Of a DNA stretch of 64,000 nt, positions 1 to 10,129 are shown piece by piece. The notes under the pieces were generated by a model that did not search any database, was not told the origin of the DNA, and saw nothing but the letters and a program-made list of their open reading frames with translations. Source of the stretch: a bacterium (GTDB lineage: Bacteria > Planctomycetota > Planctomycetia > Pirellulales > Pirellulaceae). How positions within the stretch are numbered: the first letter of the stretch is position 1; each line of letters begins with the position of its first letter. Both the position numbers and the translations under genes were made by a program. Where the stretch lies: the NCBI GenBank assembly GCA_030430075.1, contig JAUIGN010000039.1, positions 1 through 64,000 of the forward strand, in the 5' to 3' direction.

Positions 1-3000
1 TCAGGGCTCCCGCGCCCGCGCCGGCGAAGGTGCCGGTCAACCCCGAGCCGCTCGACCCCGCACCCGCCGCGGCGATCCCGAAGGCGAGTGCATCGATCTT
101 CCGATCGCGGCTCGATCCCGGACGATCCTCCGACGTCGACGTCACGCTCAGGCTGCCGTCCGCAGAGACGGTCGCCTCGGATACAAACGCGTGCACGTTG
201 TTGGAAATCGTGTTCTCCGCATTCGCCACACCAACACTACCCGACACTCCGGCGCCGCCCCCTTCCGCCGCGGCAATCGCGACCGCCACGCCGCCGGCAT
301 CGGTGAAGATCTCGGAATGGTCCGTGGCAGAAATCATGACGCTCGGATCCGACGTCACATCGGTCGCACTCAAGCTGCCGTTGGACAGGCTGGCTTGAAC
401 GTCGATGTCGAGATGGTTGTACGAGCCGGCCCCACCCGCAGCCAGCGCCAGCGTCAAGCCGCTGCCGAACGATTCGGCGTCACTGCCGGCAACGCCGATG
501 GAAACGGCTTCGATCTCCGCCGTCGACTGAGCGTTCAGCAGCACATCACCGCCGGCCGTCACATCGACCTGGTCGAGGTATGCTTTGACGTTCTGGCCGT
601 CGTGCAGGCCGATGTCGTTGACCACCAACGATGCTCCCACCGCCCCGGCTTTCGAACCTCCGGAACTGGAGGTGGCGATGGCGATCGCATAGCCGCCGGC
701 GTCACCCCGAATCCGTGTTTCATCGCTGGCCTGAACCGTCAAGGCGCCTCCCACGGAGATATCAACGGTCGCGTCCGCGTTGCTGGCCTGCTGGATAAAC
801 GCGAGGACCGAGTTGTCGATCGTATTGACCACCACGGCACCGGCGCCGGCATAGGCACCGGAGATCCCGTTGCCTTGCCCGGGGCTGACGGCACCCGCGA
901 TGCCAAAAGCCAGTGCGTCGATCTTACGTGCCCGCGATGAATTCGGCTTGTCGTCCGCCGTGGCGGTCACTGAGAGAGCTCCGCCGGTGGTGGCCGTCGA
1001 GTCGTCAATGAAAGCCTTGGTATCGATGGCAACCGAGTTGACTGAAGTCGCGGCACCGACCGAGGCGGTCAGCGGAGAACCGGCGGCACCGGAGGCCGAA
1101 GCGATGGCGACCGAAACGCCGCCGGCGTCGGCAAACACTTCATACTGGTCCGTGGCGGCAATCGTCAGACTGCCCGCCGTGGCGGTCGCCTGGCTGCTCG
1201 CGGCCAGGCCCGCCTCGACATCGATCACGATCTCGTTGTAGGCGCCCGCCCCCGCCCCGGACAGAGCCGTGGCCGAGCCCCCGGAGGACGATCCCAGGGC
1301 AAACGCGCCGCCCATGGCACGCGATTCGACCTCGCCTTGCAGGGTGGCATCCATCTCGATGTCGGTCGCAGCCGTCACGATGGACCCTTCAATCAGGGCG
1401 GTCACTGCCGAACCTGCCAGCGTCCCGATCTGGTTGTTCGTGACCCCCACGCCCAGCGACAACGCACCGCTGTCGCCGCTACTACCTGTCGCCTTGGAGA
1501 CGGCCAGCGCGAAACCTCCCGCGTCCGCTTCGACGAACGAGCGGTCGGTGGCGGAGAGCAGCACCGATCCATCCGAATCAACCCCTGGGTTCGAGTTCGC
1601 ACCCTGGCTGTCCCGGATGATCGCGTTCACCACGTTGTCAATGGCATTCTCGGCGCCCGAACCCGCGCCGGCCATCGTTCCGCTTTCGCCGTTGCCGCGA
1701 GCCATCGCACCGGCCACGCCGATGGCCAGGGCGAAGTAGTTCGGGGATGCCAGTGCTTCCAGTTCGACGTCACCGCCGGCATCGACGGTCGCGTCATCAA
1801 TCAACGCATGGATCTGGTTGCGGACCTTGTTGCGGGCAACCGCTGCCCCGAAAGCCAGGGCCCGCGAGCTGGATCCGGCTTCACCGGAACTGGCGGAGTA
1901 CGCCGCGGAGACACCAAAGCCGTCGGCGGTGATGTAATGCGTGCTGTCCAGGGCGGTGAAGGCGACGTCGCCCGTGGCCGTGATGCGACTGCCGTCATCG
2001 GCAGCCGCCAGGACATCCACGTTGATCGTATTGAAGCTGAAGCCCCCGGCACCGGAGACCGCTCGCGTCGACGTGTTGCCGGAGGCCACCGATGCCCGGG
2101 CAAAGGCGACGCCAACCGCCAGCGCCTGGACTTCGGCCTCCCAGGTCGCTTCGGCCGTCACGTCATCCACGCCGGTAACGGTCGAGTCGGTCACGGTCGC
2201 CTCGACGGCCGTACCACCGCTTTGCCCAATATCGTTGACGGCCAACGCCGCGCCGGCGGAAGAGGAGCGTGTGGAGAGAGGCTCTTCGTCACCCTTGCGA
2301 TTCCAGGCCAGCGCCACGGCACCCGCGTGGGCAAACACGCTGGAATCGTCGCTGGCCTGCAGCCCGATATCGCCGGAACTCGATGTGGTCGTAACCGTGC
2401 TGTCGCGTATGAGGGCTTTCGTCGACCCATCAAGGATGTTGATCGAGGTTGCTCCGGCGATCGCGGTACTGCTTTCTTCTGCGTTCGCCACGACGCCGCC
2501 GATCGTGAACGCTTCGTAGGTCGACGAGGACGTCGCATCGATCAGCAGATCCCCGCCCACCTCCAATTCCACGTTGCGGAGATGCGCCTTGACAACCTCA
2601 AAGCCGGTGTTGAAGGCGCCGCTCACGGCGACCCCGGTTGACGAGGTGATCGGGGTTTCGGAACTGCTATCGGAGCCCTGATTGCCTCCGCCGCTCTTGG
2701 TCGGCTTGGTGGTCGCGTAGACCCCGGCGACGCCAATGGCGCCAATAAACCCACTGTTCTCGGCACTGACCTGGATGCCTCCGTCAACGGTCATGGTGGC
2801 GGGCACGCTCAACCCGTCACCAATCTGCCCGATCACGGCCTCTGTCTCGCGCTGGATCAGGTTGTAGGCGAATGCCGGTCCCACGCCCGTCTTGCGCGTT
2901 CGCGTGAACGAGCCGGAAATTCCAATCACGGTCGTGGTATCCGCCGCGCCGACCCGCAAGCTGATGTGGTCGTTGTCGCCTGCGGTAAGATCGGTATCGC

Positions 3001-6000
3001 CGATCACCAACTCCGCCTGCTCGGCAATCTGTGCCAGGGTGTCGTTGAAGACCAGGGTAATCGTGCCCGCAATGTTGGTTGCCGTCTCTTTCGACTTGCC
3101 GGTTGCGGCACCGAGCGTCGCGTCGAAGACTTGCGTGGCCGCGTCCACCGACAGGCTGTCGGCATAGAGCTCGACACCATTCTCGATCTTGGCTGTGACG
3201 GTATTCGAGTACACCTTCGTCAAGGCGATCAGGCCGACTGCGGCCTTCGTGTCGTCACCACCGCTAACCGCCGGCTCGACAACCGTCACACCACCCGGAC
3301 GCAATCCCTTGAAATAGGTCGCCTTCTTGGACTCGCTGGTCGGATCGTCCTTCTCCTTGGAAGCCACACCGAAGGTCTGGAAGTTGCCGCCCAGGTGAAT
3401 CGCATGACTGACGCTGCGGGCGTCGACGACCACCTCCTGGGCGTCGGTGCGAAACGAAAGATCCTGGTTGACGTCGGCGCCGTCGCGGATCCTCGCGTCG
3501 GCTTGATGCTGTAGCGAGATAAGGGTGATGGCAGCCGCGCGAGCGTCCTTTTGACCAATCGCGATCGACTGATTCCAACTGTCGAATAACGTCGCATTCA
3601 GGCCCAGATTACTGTCCATATACGAGGTCAGCGCCCGCGTCAGGTCAGAATAGACTTCCCAGCCGATGTTGATTCGCAGCCAGTTGTCCTGATCAGAAAA
3701 ATTCTCCGTGTTGAGATCAAGCTCCGCCCCGTCGGGCCCCACGTACGAATACGTTTTGCCCCGCTGCCCCTGGCCGTTGAAACCGGACTTGATGCGCACC
3801 GTGTCTCCCTCGAACACGGTTTGCGTGCCATCGTTCGTATCGTAGGTCGGCTGGGTCGACTCGTTAAGAAACGGGCTGACGAGATTCGCGCCGAAGAGTT
3901 GCGAGGGGTCGATCTGGTTGAGCGCCTCGCCGAGCACGGTGATCTTGCCACCGGCATCAACGTCGGCATCCCCGTAGATCGTGGCCAGCGCGTCGTTCTG
4001 ATGAACGATCGTCAGCAGCCCGATTGAACGGCCCTCCTTGGCCTGTCCCTTGATCTGCTTTGCGTCGCCGCCGGTAACTGCCTTTTCTTTCTTCTTGGGA
4101 TCGCTTTCCGTATAGGCGACCGCGGTGACGTCCGGCCGGTTCTCGGTGCGCGCCGTCACATTGATGAACCCATCGACCTCGACGTCGGCCCGGTTGGCCA
4201 TGTCTCCGTCACCCAAGCGGGCCTCGGCACGATTCTCATCCAATTCCATCACCCAGGCACCGGCATACTGCACGTCCCGTGTGAAACTCGGTTTGTTCTC
4301 CGGATCCTGCTTCCAGATCGTCCGATACGCCGAGTTATAGGCCGCCGACCCGAGGCTGCTAAAGAAATTCGAGAGCGGCGAGATGATGCCGTTGTTAATG
4401 TCATTGGTCGCATTCTCGGCAACATTCCCGAACCGGACATCGGTACCGACGCTCACTTCCGCACTGACACCTTGCTTGATCGACGGCAGCGTGTAGAGCG
4501 CCAAGGCGTCGATTCCCGACTTGCGTTGTTTGGCGGTCACATTCAGATTTCCGGCCACGTCGACGGTCCCGTCGACCAGCGCGTTGGTCTCGCCTTGCTC
4601 GTAGTTGAACGTCAGCGCGAAGCCTCGCCTGGCGTCCAGGCCGGCAACCGAACGGGCAATGGTACGATTGCGGTCAATCGTATCGCCCTGCACGAACAGA
4701 TCGCCGCCGACGTCCAATTGCGCGGCGTCGGTGACGTGGGCCGTCGTATCCGACTCGAGCCAGCTCACGGCAATCGCCCCTCCCAGGCGGATGGGGCCCG
4801 ACGAGCCGGAAGAGCTGGCGGTGACATTCATGATATGGTCGGACGAGGCGCGCACGGTGACGTCGCCGGCGGTCGTGATCTGGGCGTTGCCGATCTTGAT
4901 CTCAGAGACCGTTTCACCAATGCCCACCGCGGCGACACCGCCGCCCAGCTTGCTCGGGTTGGCCACCACCCGGATCCGCGCATCCGTTTCCGCCAGGAAC
5001 CGGTCCGCCACGATGGTCGTCGGCCCGTCGTCGGACGTGCCGATCAAGATGCGCGCGCTGGACAGGGCATTGGAAACGCCTACACCGATGGCAAAACTGG
5101 TTTCCGCGGCGCCGATGATCGAACTGAAACCTCTGGCCACCAGCGACGGGAAGATCCCACCACCGCCAAAGTCACCCGCCTTCAAGTAATGTTGGCTGTC
5201 CGCCACCGCCTCGATCTCGAAGTTCCCTACAGAGATCGTGGCTTCGCCAACCCGGACCTTGGTGCGGATGATGTCGAAGTTGTAGAACCCTTGGCCGAAG
5301 AAACGCGCCCGATCATCGATCGCCTGGATCTTCAGCGATCCATGGTTGCCCGCGCCGGACAACGTCGTCAGCACCGCACCGTCGCCGATCTGCACGTCGC
5401 GGCCGATCAACTTGATGTCGCCGGGGTCCGTCGAGTGGCTCGTATCGAGCCGATAGCCAAAGATCTTGATATTGTCGGCCTGGATCGTGATGTTGCGGCC
5501 GTAAGCCAACAGGTCTTGTTTCACGACTTTGGTCGAGTGCGTCCCGGTCGCGCCGTACGGGCTGAGGTCCTTGCTGATCCGATAGCCCTCGGCCGCCTGG
5601 CCGGTTTCGTCGACCCACTCGAGATCGTCCTGAGTCACGTCGTCGCTGTCGTTGAGGATGACGATTTCGTCCGTCCCGTCGCCGGCGTCGACCAGCACGG
5701 TATCAACGCCGGCCGTCAACCCATTGACGTCGATCTCGAAAACGTCGTCCGAGTCGCCGCCGCGTAGCGTGTCCAAGCCGCCACCCGTGTTGAAGGTGAC
5801 CGTCAACAGCGTATTCGTCAGCGCATCCAGGACGTTGTCGCCGCTCCCACCGGTCAGCTCGGCATGTTCCAGGTTCGTAAACGTATCCGTTTCGCTGGCC
5901 GGCGAGCCGATTGTCAGTGTATCGGCCGTCAGGAACATGTCCTCGTCGCGCGTGGCGACCAGCGTGTCTTCTCCACCGCCTCCGTCCAGCGAATCGTCGC

Positions 6001-9000
6001 CCTGGCCGCCGATCAAGCGGTCCGGTCCACCACCGCCGATCAGCGTGTCGTTGCCTTCGCCGCCATCCAGGGTGGTTTCCGCCAGTCCAATCGGCTGGCC
6101 GGTGTAGCTCGCCTGCGACGTGGTCGAAGTGCCCGTGTCGTCCACCAGACCGAGATGCAAGGCAGCGTTGGAGCCATTCAGGGCCGTCAGTTCGAGCCCA
6201 CCGCCGTCATCCGTCGAGTCGCTTACCCGAATGGCGCCCGCTGCATTCAACGTTGCGGAAAGCCGATCGTGCCCTGCCGTGATGACGTCCAACACCTCTT
6301 GGATCGAGAGGAGCTCGGAAAAGTCGAGACGCACCTCCGTGCCGTCCGTCAGCACAATCAGCAGGTCGCTGGCATTGTCGGTGATCGGCGTGCCGGTCAG
6401 CGTCGCGCCAACGCCCGTCTTGGCGATCCCCAGCAACTCGGCCACATTGGAATCGCCGGATAGCGTCGCGACGCTCACATCGCCACCGTCGGCTTGCGCA
6501 TCAACGATCTCGATGGCGGTCCCCGCGTCAGTCAGCGCGGCGGTCAGCCGGCCGGCGGCAAAGGCGCCCTCAATGGCGTCCAGCAGGTCCTGCAGCGTGG
6601 CGTCCGCGGCGACGGAGACATTGCCGGTCGTGCCGTCCGTCAGGGTAACCTGAAAATCGTCGCCGGCCGCCACCGACAGGTCGGCTGCCAGTGACGCGAG
6701 GAACACCGAAGACTCGGTTCCCAGCATGTTGACCGACGCCAGATCGGTCGTTTCGATCCCGCTTCCCTCGTTCAGGGTCGGCAGCTGGGTTTCCACGCTG
6801 ATTCCGGTAAAGGCGGAAGCATCGATCTGATTGTCCGACGCACCTCCCGTCAGCAGGGCGAATTCGAAGTTGGACAACACATCGAGCGTTCCGTCGGCAT
6901 CCAGGCTGGTATCCGTCAGTGTCAGATCGGCATCGAACTGCTCAATCAACGTGTCCAGTCCGCGCCCCGCTTGGAGGTCGTCGCTTCCGCCTCCACCGGT
7001 CAGCGTATCCTGCCCTTCACCGCCGACCAGCAGATCGTCCTGGGGACCGCCGAGCATCACGTCGTCGCCCAGTCCGCCACGGAGCGTCACCGAACCATCA
7101 AAGCCGCTCGCATCCATGCGATTGTCCGAATCGCCACCGGTCAAATCGGCCGCTTCGATATTGGTCAGGGTGTTGAGCGCCGTGTCCGGATCGGCGCCAT
7201 CGGTCAACACCGTCACCGCGACATCGCCGGTTGCCGTCAGGTCAACATTGGTGCCCGTCAAGTCCGGTTGATCCGCACCGCGCCGATTCCCGACGAAGCC
7301 GATGTACCAGCCGTTGATGCGAGGATCTGCCACGACAAGCACCTCGTCCGGCTCGAGCTCGGCAAGCCCCAACAGGGCGGCCGCGACCTCGGCACCCGTT
7401 GCGTCGAAGTCGATCGCATCGGTGGTGGCTCCGTCGTATGTCAACGTAAACGTGCCGCCGGTGACGGTCCCCGTGAGACGCACTTCCACGTACTCGCTGG
7501 CACCGTCGCCACGGTCCAGCGTGGCACTGGCGGCATCACCTGCGAGCACGAACCGCGTGTCCGCCGCTTCGACCAGGGTGTCGGTGCCGCCGCCGCCATC
7601 CGCCGTGTCAATGCCCCGACCACCCGTCAAGCGATCATCGCCGCTGCCGCCCAGGATCGTGTCGTCCCCGTCTCCGCCGTCCAGCGTGACGCTTCCCAAG
7701 GTGAAGGCCGACGCATCGAGCGTATTGCCCGAGTCGCTGCCGGACAGTTCAGCGTTCTCCATCGACGCATGCGTCGAGGTGACGGTCGTGCCGTCCAGCA
7801 GGGTCATGACCAATGTCGTGTCCGTCAGCGTCATGTCGGCGTCATAGGAGGCAACGATCACATCCGTGCCGCCGCCGCCTGAATAGCTGTCGGCCCCGCC
7901 ACCGCCGCGCAAGGTGTCATCATTCGAACCGCCTCTCAACGTGTCCGCGTCTTGCCGACCGTCCAGCCGGACATTGCCGGTGACGATGCTGCTGCCTTCA
8001 AGCAGGCCGTCGGTGCCTGTCCCCAGAATTCCCAAGTCGGCGGCGGCCGTTGAGCCGTTTAAGCCAACGATTGTGAGGTCCTGGGCGCCACCGGCCGTAT
8101 CGACCAACTGGATGCCGGTCCCCGTCGCATTGATCGACGCCACCAGTCGCGTGTGCAGCGAGTTGAGCTCGGTGAGGACTTCGCCAATGGATCCCGTGAA
8201 CGACAGGTCCACGTCGATCGTTGTCCCGTCGGTCATGACGATCCGCAGATCGTCGCGCTGATCCGTGGTCGTCGAGCCGATCAAGGTGTCGCCCTCTGTC
8301 ACACCGGCAATCCCCAGATCCTCGGCGACACGGGATCCGTCCCACGACGTAATCTCGAGATCACCACTGTCGTCAATCGAATCCACCACCTGGATGGCGG
8401 TGCCGCCGGTGACCAGCGACGCCGTTACCCGGTCCGAGGTGGCCGCGGAGACGGCGTCAAACACGTCCTGCAAGGTCGTCAACCCGGAGAAACTGACCGC
8501 CACACTGCTGCCGTCGGTCAATTGCAGCGTGAGTCCGTCCGCGGCCGAGTTTCCGACGCCAAGCCCTTTGTTCAAGTCACTAAGCAGCGTGGTGCTCTCC
8601 GCCCCGGTGGCGTCGATCACGCCGTTGTCCGTCGTGGCGACCCCCGTTCCGCCGTTCAGCGCGGCAAACAACACATCCGTACCGCCATCCAGGGTGAGGC
8701 GACCGCTGAAGCCCGTGCCGTCGATCACGTTCGGACTCACGCCGCCCGTCAGCTCCGCCTCCTCGAAACCGGAGATCGTGCTCACGCTACCGTCAATCGT
8801 CAGCGAACTGTCGTTGAGCGTCATGTCCAAATCGTGTCGTTCCGTAAGCACGTCGACGTCCGTACCGCCTATGTCACTGCCGCCCCGCAAGTCGTCAACG
8901 CCACCGCCACCACGGATCCGATCACTGCCCCCTCCGCCTGAAATCGCGTTGGCGTTGCCGTCGCCCAACAGGATGTCGTCGTAGTCAGAACCCGTGACGT

Positions 9001-10129
9001 GCTGAATGTCTGCGACGTCGTAGAAGCCGGTCGCTGTCCCGTCCGAAAGATCAACCACCACGGAATCGGTGAAGGTGGCGTAGTCGAGCGTATTGGCGCC
9101 GCTGCCACCGACCAGGTTCTCCACGTTCGCGATCGTGATCTCGTTCGAACCGTCACTTACGCTGAAGCTCGTCTCACTGGCGACCGTAATCGTCAAGTTC
9201 GCGGTCACCAGTGACAGGTCGAGTGTGTCGATGCCTTCGCCGTTGTCGCCGTCAGGCTCTTCGACGATGGTGACAGCGCCCCAGTTGTCGCCGAACAGGA
9301 ATTCGTCATCGCCAGGTCCACCGGCGAGCTGGTCGTCGCCACCCCCACCAACCAGGCGATTGTCTCCACTGTCCCCCGTCAGCGTGTCGGCGAATGGGGT
9401 ACCAATGATCGCCTCGATCGAGAGCAGGTTGAAGTCGCCGGATCCCGTACTGCTCGACAGATCGACGGTCACCGCGGAACCAAACAGCGAGTAATCAACC
9501 GTGTCCGACCCGCTGCCCCCCACCAACGTTTCCATGCCGGTGAAGTCGATCAGCCCGCTGATGTCGCCCGCGTGCGTCCCGTCGATCGTCCAGGACGTAT
9601 CGCTGTCCGGGCCGAACAGCGTGTCACTGCTACTGCCCGCCTGCAGCAACTCGACACCGGTAAACGCAACGAGGTCATTGACGTTACCCGTTTCCGCCGC
9701 GGTGACCGTCCATGCCGTCTCCGCGTCCGGACCGATCAGCCGATTCGCCCCGGCACCTCCCGTGAAATGGATCTCACCCGCGACGTCGACGCCGACCTCG
9801 AGCGTTGTTGCAGACACATCCAGAGTCAGTTCGACATCGAATCCGGCCCCGTCAATCTCGACGCCATCGACAGAAAACTGATCAAGGGCCTTGCTGGCCA
9901 GTACCGTGTCCGGCGCGGCCGTCTTCACCAGCCGCAATTCGTCCGCCTCGACCTTCAGCGTCAAGGGGTCCGAATCGGCCGCCGTGTACAACAGATCCGC
10001 TGCCAGCAGGAGCCGGGGCTCGAGCGGTTCAAACAACCGATCAACCTTGCGACGCCGCGCCTCTCGCTTAGCCAGTTGTTTGCGACGACGATCCCTGCTG
10101 CGTTTCGAAAGGATGGGGAGCTTTGCCAA
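1..10129 (-). CDS. Giant LEPR-XLL / RTX-repeat surface protein, N-terminal 3,376 codons (runs off left edge)
   Basis: One minus-strand frame stays open from 10129 to the left edge; in-frame Met codons at 8236, 4831, 3619 and 1315 confirm continuity. The proposed start is TTG (protein begins M-A-K-L-P-I-L-S) with AGGAA nine bases upstream; no ATG is available before the LEPR motif. Residues 1-35 are very basic, followed by FEPLEPRLLLAADLLY, the LEPR-XLL signature of planctomycete giant exported proteins. Residues about 250-1450 carry several blocks of GGxGxDxL nonapeptides (for example GGEGNDTLIGGGGPDRLIGG), the RTX calcium-binding type, separated by flagellin-hook-like units at about 508-713 and 1138-1346. 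From about residue 1510 onward the protein is Ala/Gly/Ser/Val-rich beta-repeat sequence, including six ~133-residue repeats near the left edge. Cell-surface or secreted location is inferred from family knowledge. The C-terminus and total length are outside the window. Confidence 0.9.
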   Translation of the reverse strand, partial: MAKLPILSKRSRDRRRKQLAKREARRRKVDRLFEPLEPRLLLAADLLYTAADSDPLTLKVEADELRLVKTAAPDTVLASKALDQFSVDGVEIDGAGFDVELTLDVSATTLEVGVDVAGEIHFTGGAGANRLIGPDAETAWTVTAAETGNVNDLVAFTGVELLQAGSSSDTLFGPDSDTSWTIDGTHAGDISGLIDFTGMETLVGGSGSDTVDYSLFGSAVTVDLSSSTGSGDFNLLSIEAIIGTPFADTLTGDSGDNRLVGGGGDDQLAGGPGDDEFLFGDNWGAVTIVEEPDGDNGEGIDTLDLSLVTANLTITVASETSFSVSDGSNEITIANVENLVGGSGANTLDYATFTDSVVVDLSDGTATGFYDVADIQHVTGSDYDDILLGDGNANAISGGGGSDRIRGGGGVDDLRGGSDIGGTDVDVLTERHDLDMTLNDSSLTIDGSVSTISGFEEAELTGGVSPNVIDGTGFSGRLTLDGGTDVLFAALNGGTGVATTDNGVIDATGAESTTLLSDLNKGLGVGNSAADGLTLQLTDGSSVAVSFSGLTTLQDVFDAVSAATSDRVTASLVTGGTAIQVVDSIDDSGDLEITSWDGSRVAEDLGIAGVTEGDTLIGSTTTDQRDDLRIVMTDGTTIDVDLSFTGSIGEVLTELNSLHTRLVASINATGTGIQLVDTAGGAQDLTIVGLNGSTAAADLGILGTGTDGLLEGSSIVTGNVRLDGRQDADTLRGGSNDDTLRGGGGADSYSGGGGTDVIVASYDADMTLTDTTLVMTLLDGTTVTSTHASMENAELSGSDSGNTLDASAFTLGSVTLDGGDGDDTILGGSGDDRLTGGRGIDTADGGGGTDTLVEAADTRFVLAGDAASATLDRGDGASEYVEVRLTGTVTGGTFTLTYDGATTDAIDFDATGAEVAAALLGLAELEPDEVLVVADPRINGWYIGFVGNRRGADQPDLTGTNVDLTATGDVAVTVLTDGADPDTALNTLTNIEAADLTGGDSDNRMDASGFDGSVTLRGGLGDDVMLGGPQDDLLVGGEGQDTLTGGGGSDDLQAGRGLDTLIEQFDADLTLTDTSLDADGTLDVLSNFEFALLTGGASDNQIDASAFTGISVETQLPTLNEGSGIETTDLASVNMLGTESSVFLASLAADLSVAAGDDFQVTLTDGTTGNVSVAADATLQDLLDAIEGAFAAGRLTAALTDAGTAIEIVDAQADGGDVSVATLSGDSNVAELLGIAKTGVGATLTGTPITDNASDLLIVLTDGTEVRLDFSELLSIQEVLDVITAGHDRLSATLNAAGAIRVSDSTDDGGGLELTALNGSNAALHLGLVDDTGTSTTSQASYTGQPIGLAETTLDGGEGNDTLIGGGGPDRLIGGQGDDSLDGGGGEDTLVATRDEDMFLTADTLTIGSPASETDTFTNLEHAELTGGSGDNVLDALTNTLLTVTFNTGGGLDTLRGGDSDDVFEIDVNGLTAGVDTVLVDAGDGTDEIVILNDSDDVTQDDLEWVDETGQAAEGYRISKDLSPYGATGTHSTKVVKQDLLAYGRNITIQADNIKIFGYRLDTSHSTDPGDIKLIGRDVQIGDGAVLTTLSGAGNHGSLKIQAIDDRARFFGQGFYNFDIIRTKVRVGEATISVGNFEIEAVADSQHYLKAGDFGGGGIFPSLVARGFSSIIGAAETSFAIGVGVSNALSSARILIGTSDDGPTTIVADRFLAETDARIRVVANPSKLGGGVAAVGIGETVSEIKIGNAQITTAGDVTVRASSDHIMNVTASSSGSSGPIRLGGAIAVSWLESDTTAHVTDAAQLDVGGDLFVQGDTIDRNRTIARSVAGLDARRGFALTFNYEQGETNALVDGTVDVAGNLNVTAKQRKSGIDALALYTLPSIKQGVSAEVSVGTDVRFGNVAENATNDINNGIISPLSNFFSSLGSAAYNSAYRTIWKQDPENKPSFTRDVQYAGAWVMELDENRAEARLGDGDMANRADVEVDGFINVTARTENRPDVTAVAYTESDPKKKEKAVTGGDAKQIKGQAKEGRSIGLLTIVHQNDALATIYGDADVDAGGKITVLGEALNQIDPSQLFGANLVSPFLNESTQPTYDTNDGTQTVFEGDTVRIKSGFNGQGQRGKTYSYVGPDGAELDLNTENFSDQDNWLRINIGWEVYSDLTRALTSYMDSNLGLNATLFDSWNQSIAIGQKDARAAAITLISLQHQADARIRDGADVNQDLSFRTDAQEVVVDARSVSHAIHLGGNFQTFGVASKEKDDPTSESKKATYFKGLRPGGVTVVEPAVSGGDDTKAAVGLIALTKVYSNTVTAKIENGVELYADSLSVDAATQVFDATLGAATGKSKETATNIAGTITLVFNDTLAQIAEQAELVIGDTDLTAGDNDHISLRVGAADTTTVIGISGSFTRTRKTGVGPAFAYNLIQRETEAVIGQIGDGLSVPATMTVDGGIQVSAENSGFIGAIGVAGVYATTKPTKSGGGNQGSDSSSETPITSSTGVAVSGAFNTGFEVVKAHLRNVELEVGGDLLIDATSSSTYEAFTIGGVVANAEESSTAIAGATSINILDGSTKALIRDSTVTTTSSSGDIGLQASDDSSVFAHAGAVALAWNRKGDEEPLSTRSSSAGAALAVNDIGQSGGTAVEATVTDSTVTGVDDVTAEATWEAEVQALAVGVAFARASVASGNTSTRAVSGAGGFSFNTINVDVLAAADDGSRITATGDVAFTALDSTHYITADGFGVSAAYSASSGEAGSSSRALAFGAAVARNKVRNQIHALIDDATVDAGGDVELEALASPNYFALAIGVAGAMARGNGESGTMAGAGSGAENAIDNVVNAIIRDSQGANSNPGVDSDGSVLLSATDRSFVEADAGGFALAVSKATGSSGDSGALSLGVGVTNNQIGTLAGSAVTALIEGSIVTAATDIEMDATLQGEVESRAMGGAFALGSSSGGSATALSGAGAGAYNEIVIDVEAGLAASSQATATAGSLTIAATDQYEVFADAGGVSVAIASASGAAGSPLTASVGAATSVNSVAIDTKAFIDDSTATTGGALSVTATADDKPNSSRARKIDALAFGIAGAVSPGQGNGISGAYAGAGAVVVNTIDNSVLAFIQQASNADATVDISVGGALTVQASDETRIRGDAGGYAIAIATSSSGGSKAGAVGASLVVNDIGLHDGQNVKAYLDQVDVTAGGDVLLNAQSTAEIEAVSIGVAGSDAESFGSGLTLALAAGGAGSYNHLDIDVQASLSNGSLSATDVTSDPSVMISATDHSEIFTDAGGVAVAIAAAEGGGAGVSGSVGVANAENTISNNVHAFVSEATVSADGSLSVTSTSEDRPGSSRDRKIDALAFGIAAAGAGSSGSGLTGTFAGAGAGAL
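288..2362 (-). repeat. Six ~400 bp coding repeats in the giant gene
   Basis: A recurring motif of the form A-T-D-x-S-x(3)-A-D-A-G-G-x-A-V-A occurs six times in one frame. Its first codon lies near 332, 730, 1160, 1557, 1956 and 2360, so spacings are about 398, 430, 397, 399 and 404 bp (about 133 residues). Examples are ATDHSEIFTDAGGVAVAIA, ATDRSFVEADAGGFALAVS and ALDSTHYITADGFGVSAAY. Each repeat also has a second half of the form IDALAFGIAGA...GAGAGA...N-x-I-x-N-x-V-x-A. The array probably continues past the left edge. Confidence 0.8.

Noticed and set aside
30..10071. Many plus-strand open frames of 60-430 codons
   Set aside because: They are reverse-strand shadows of the continuous minus-strand giant gene. 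Their translations are Arg/Ala/Pro-rich without domains, while the minus frame gives RTX, LEPR-XLL and hook-IN-like sequence.
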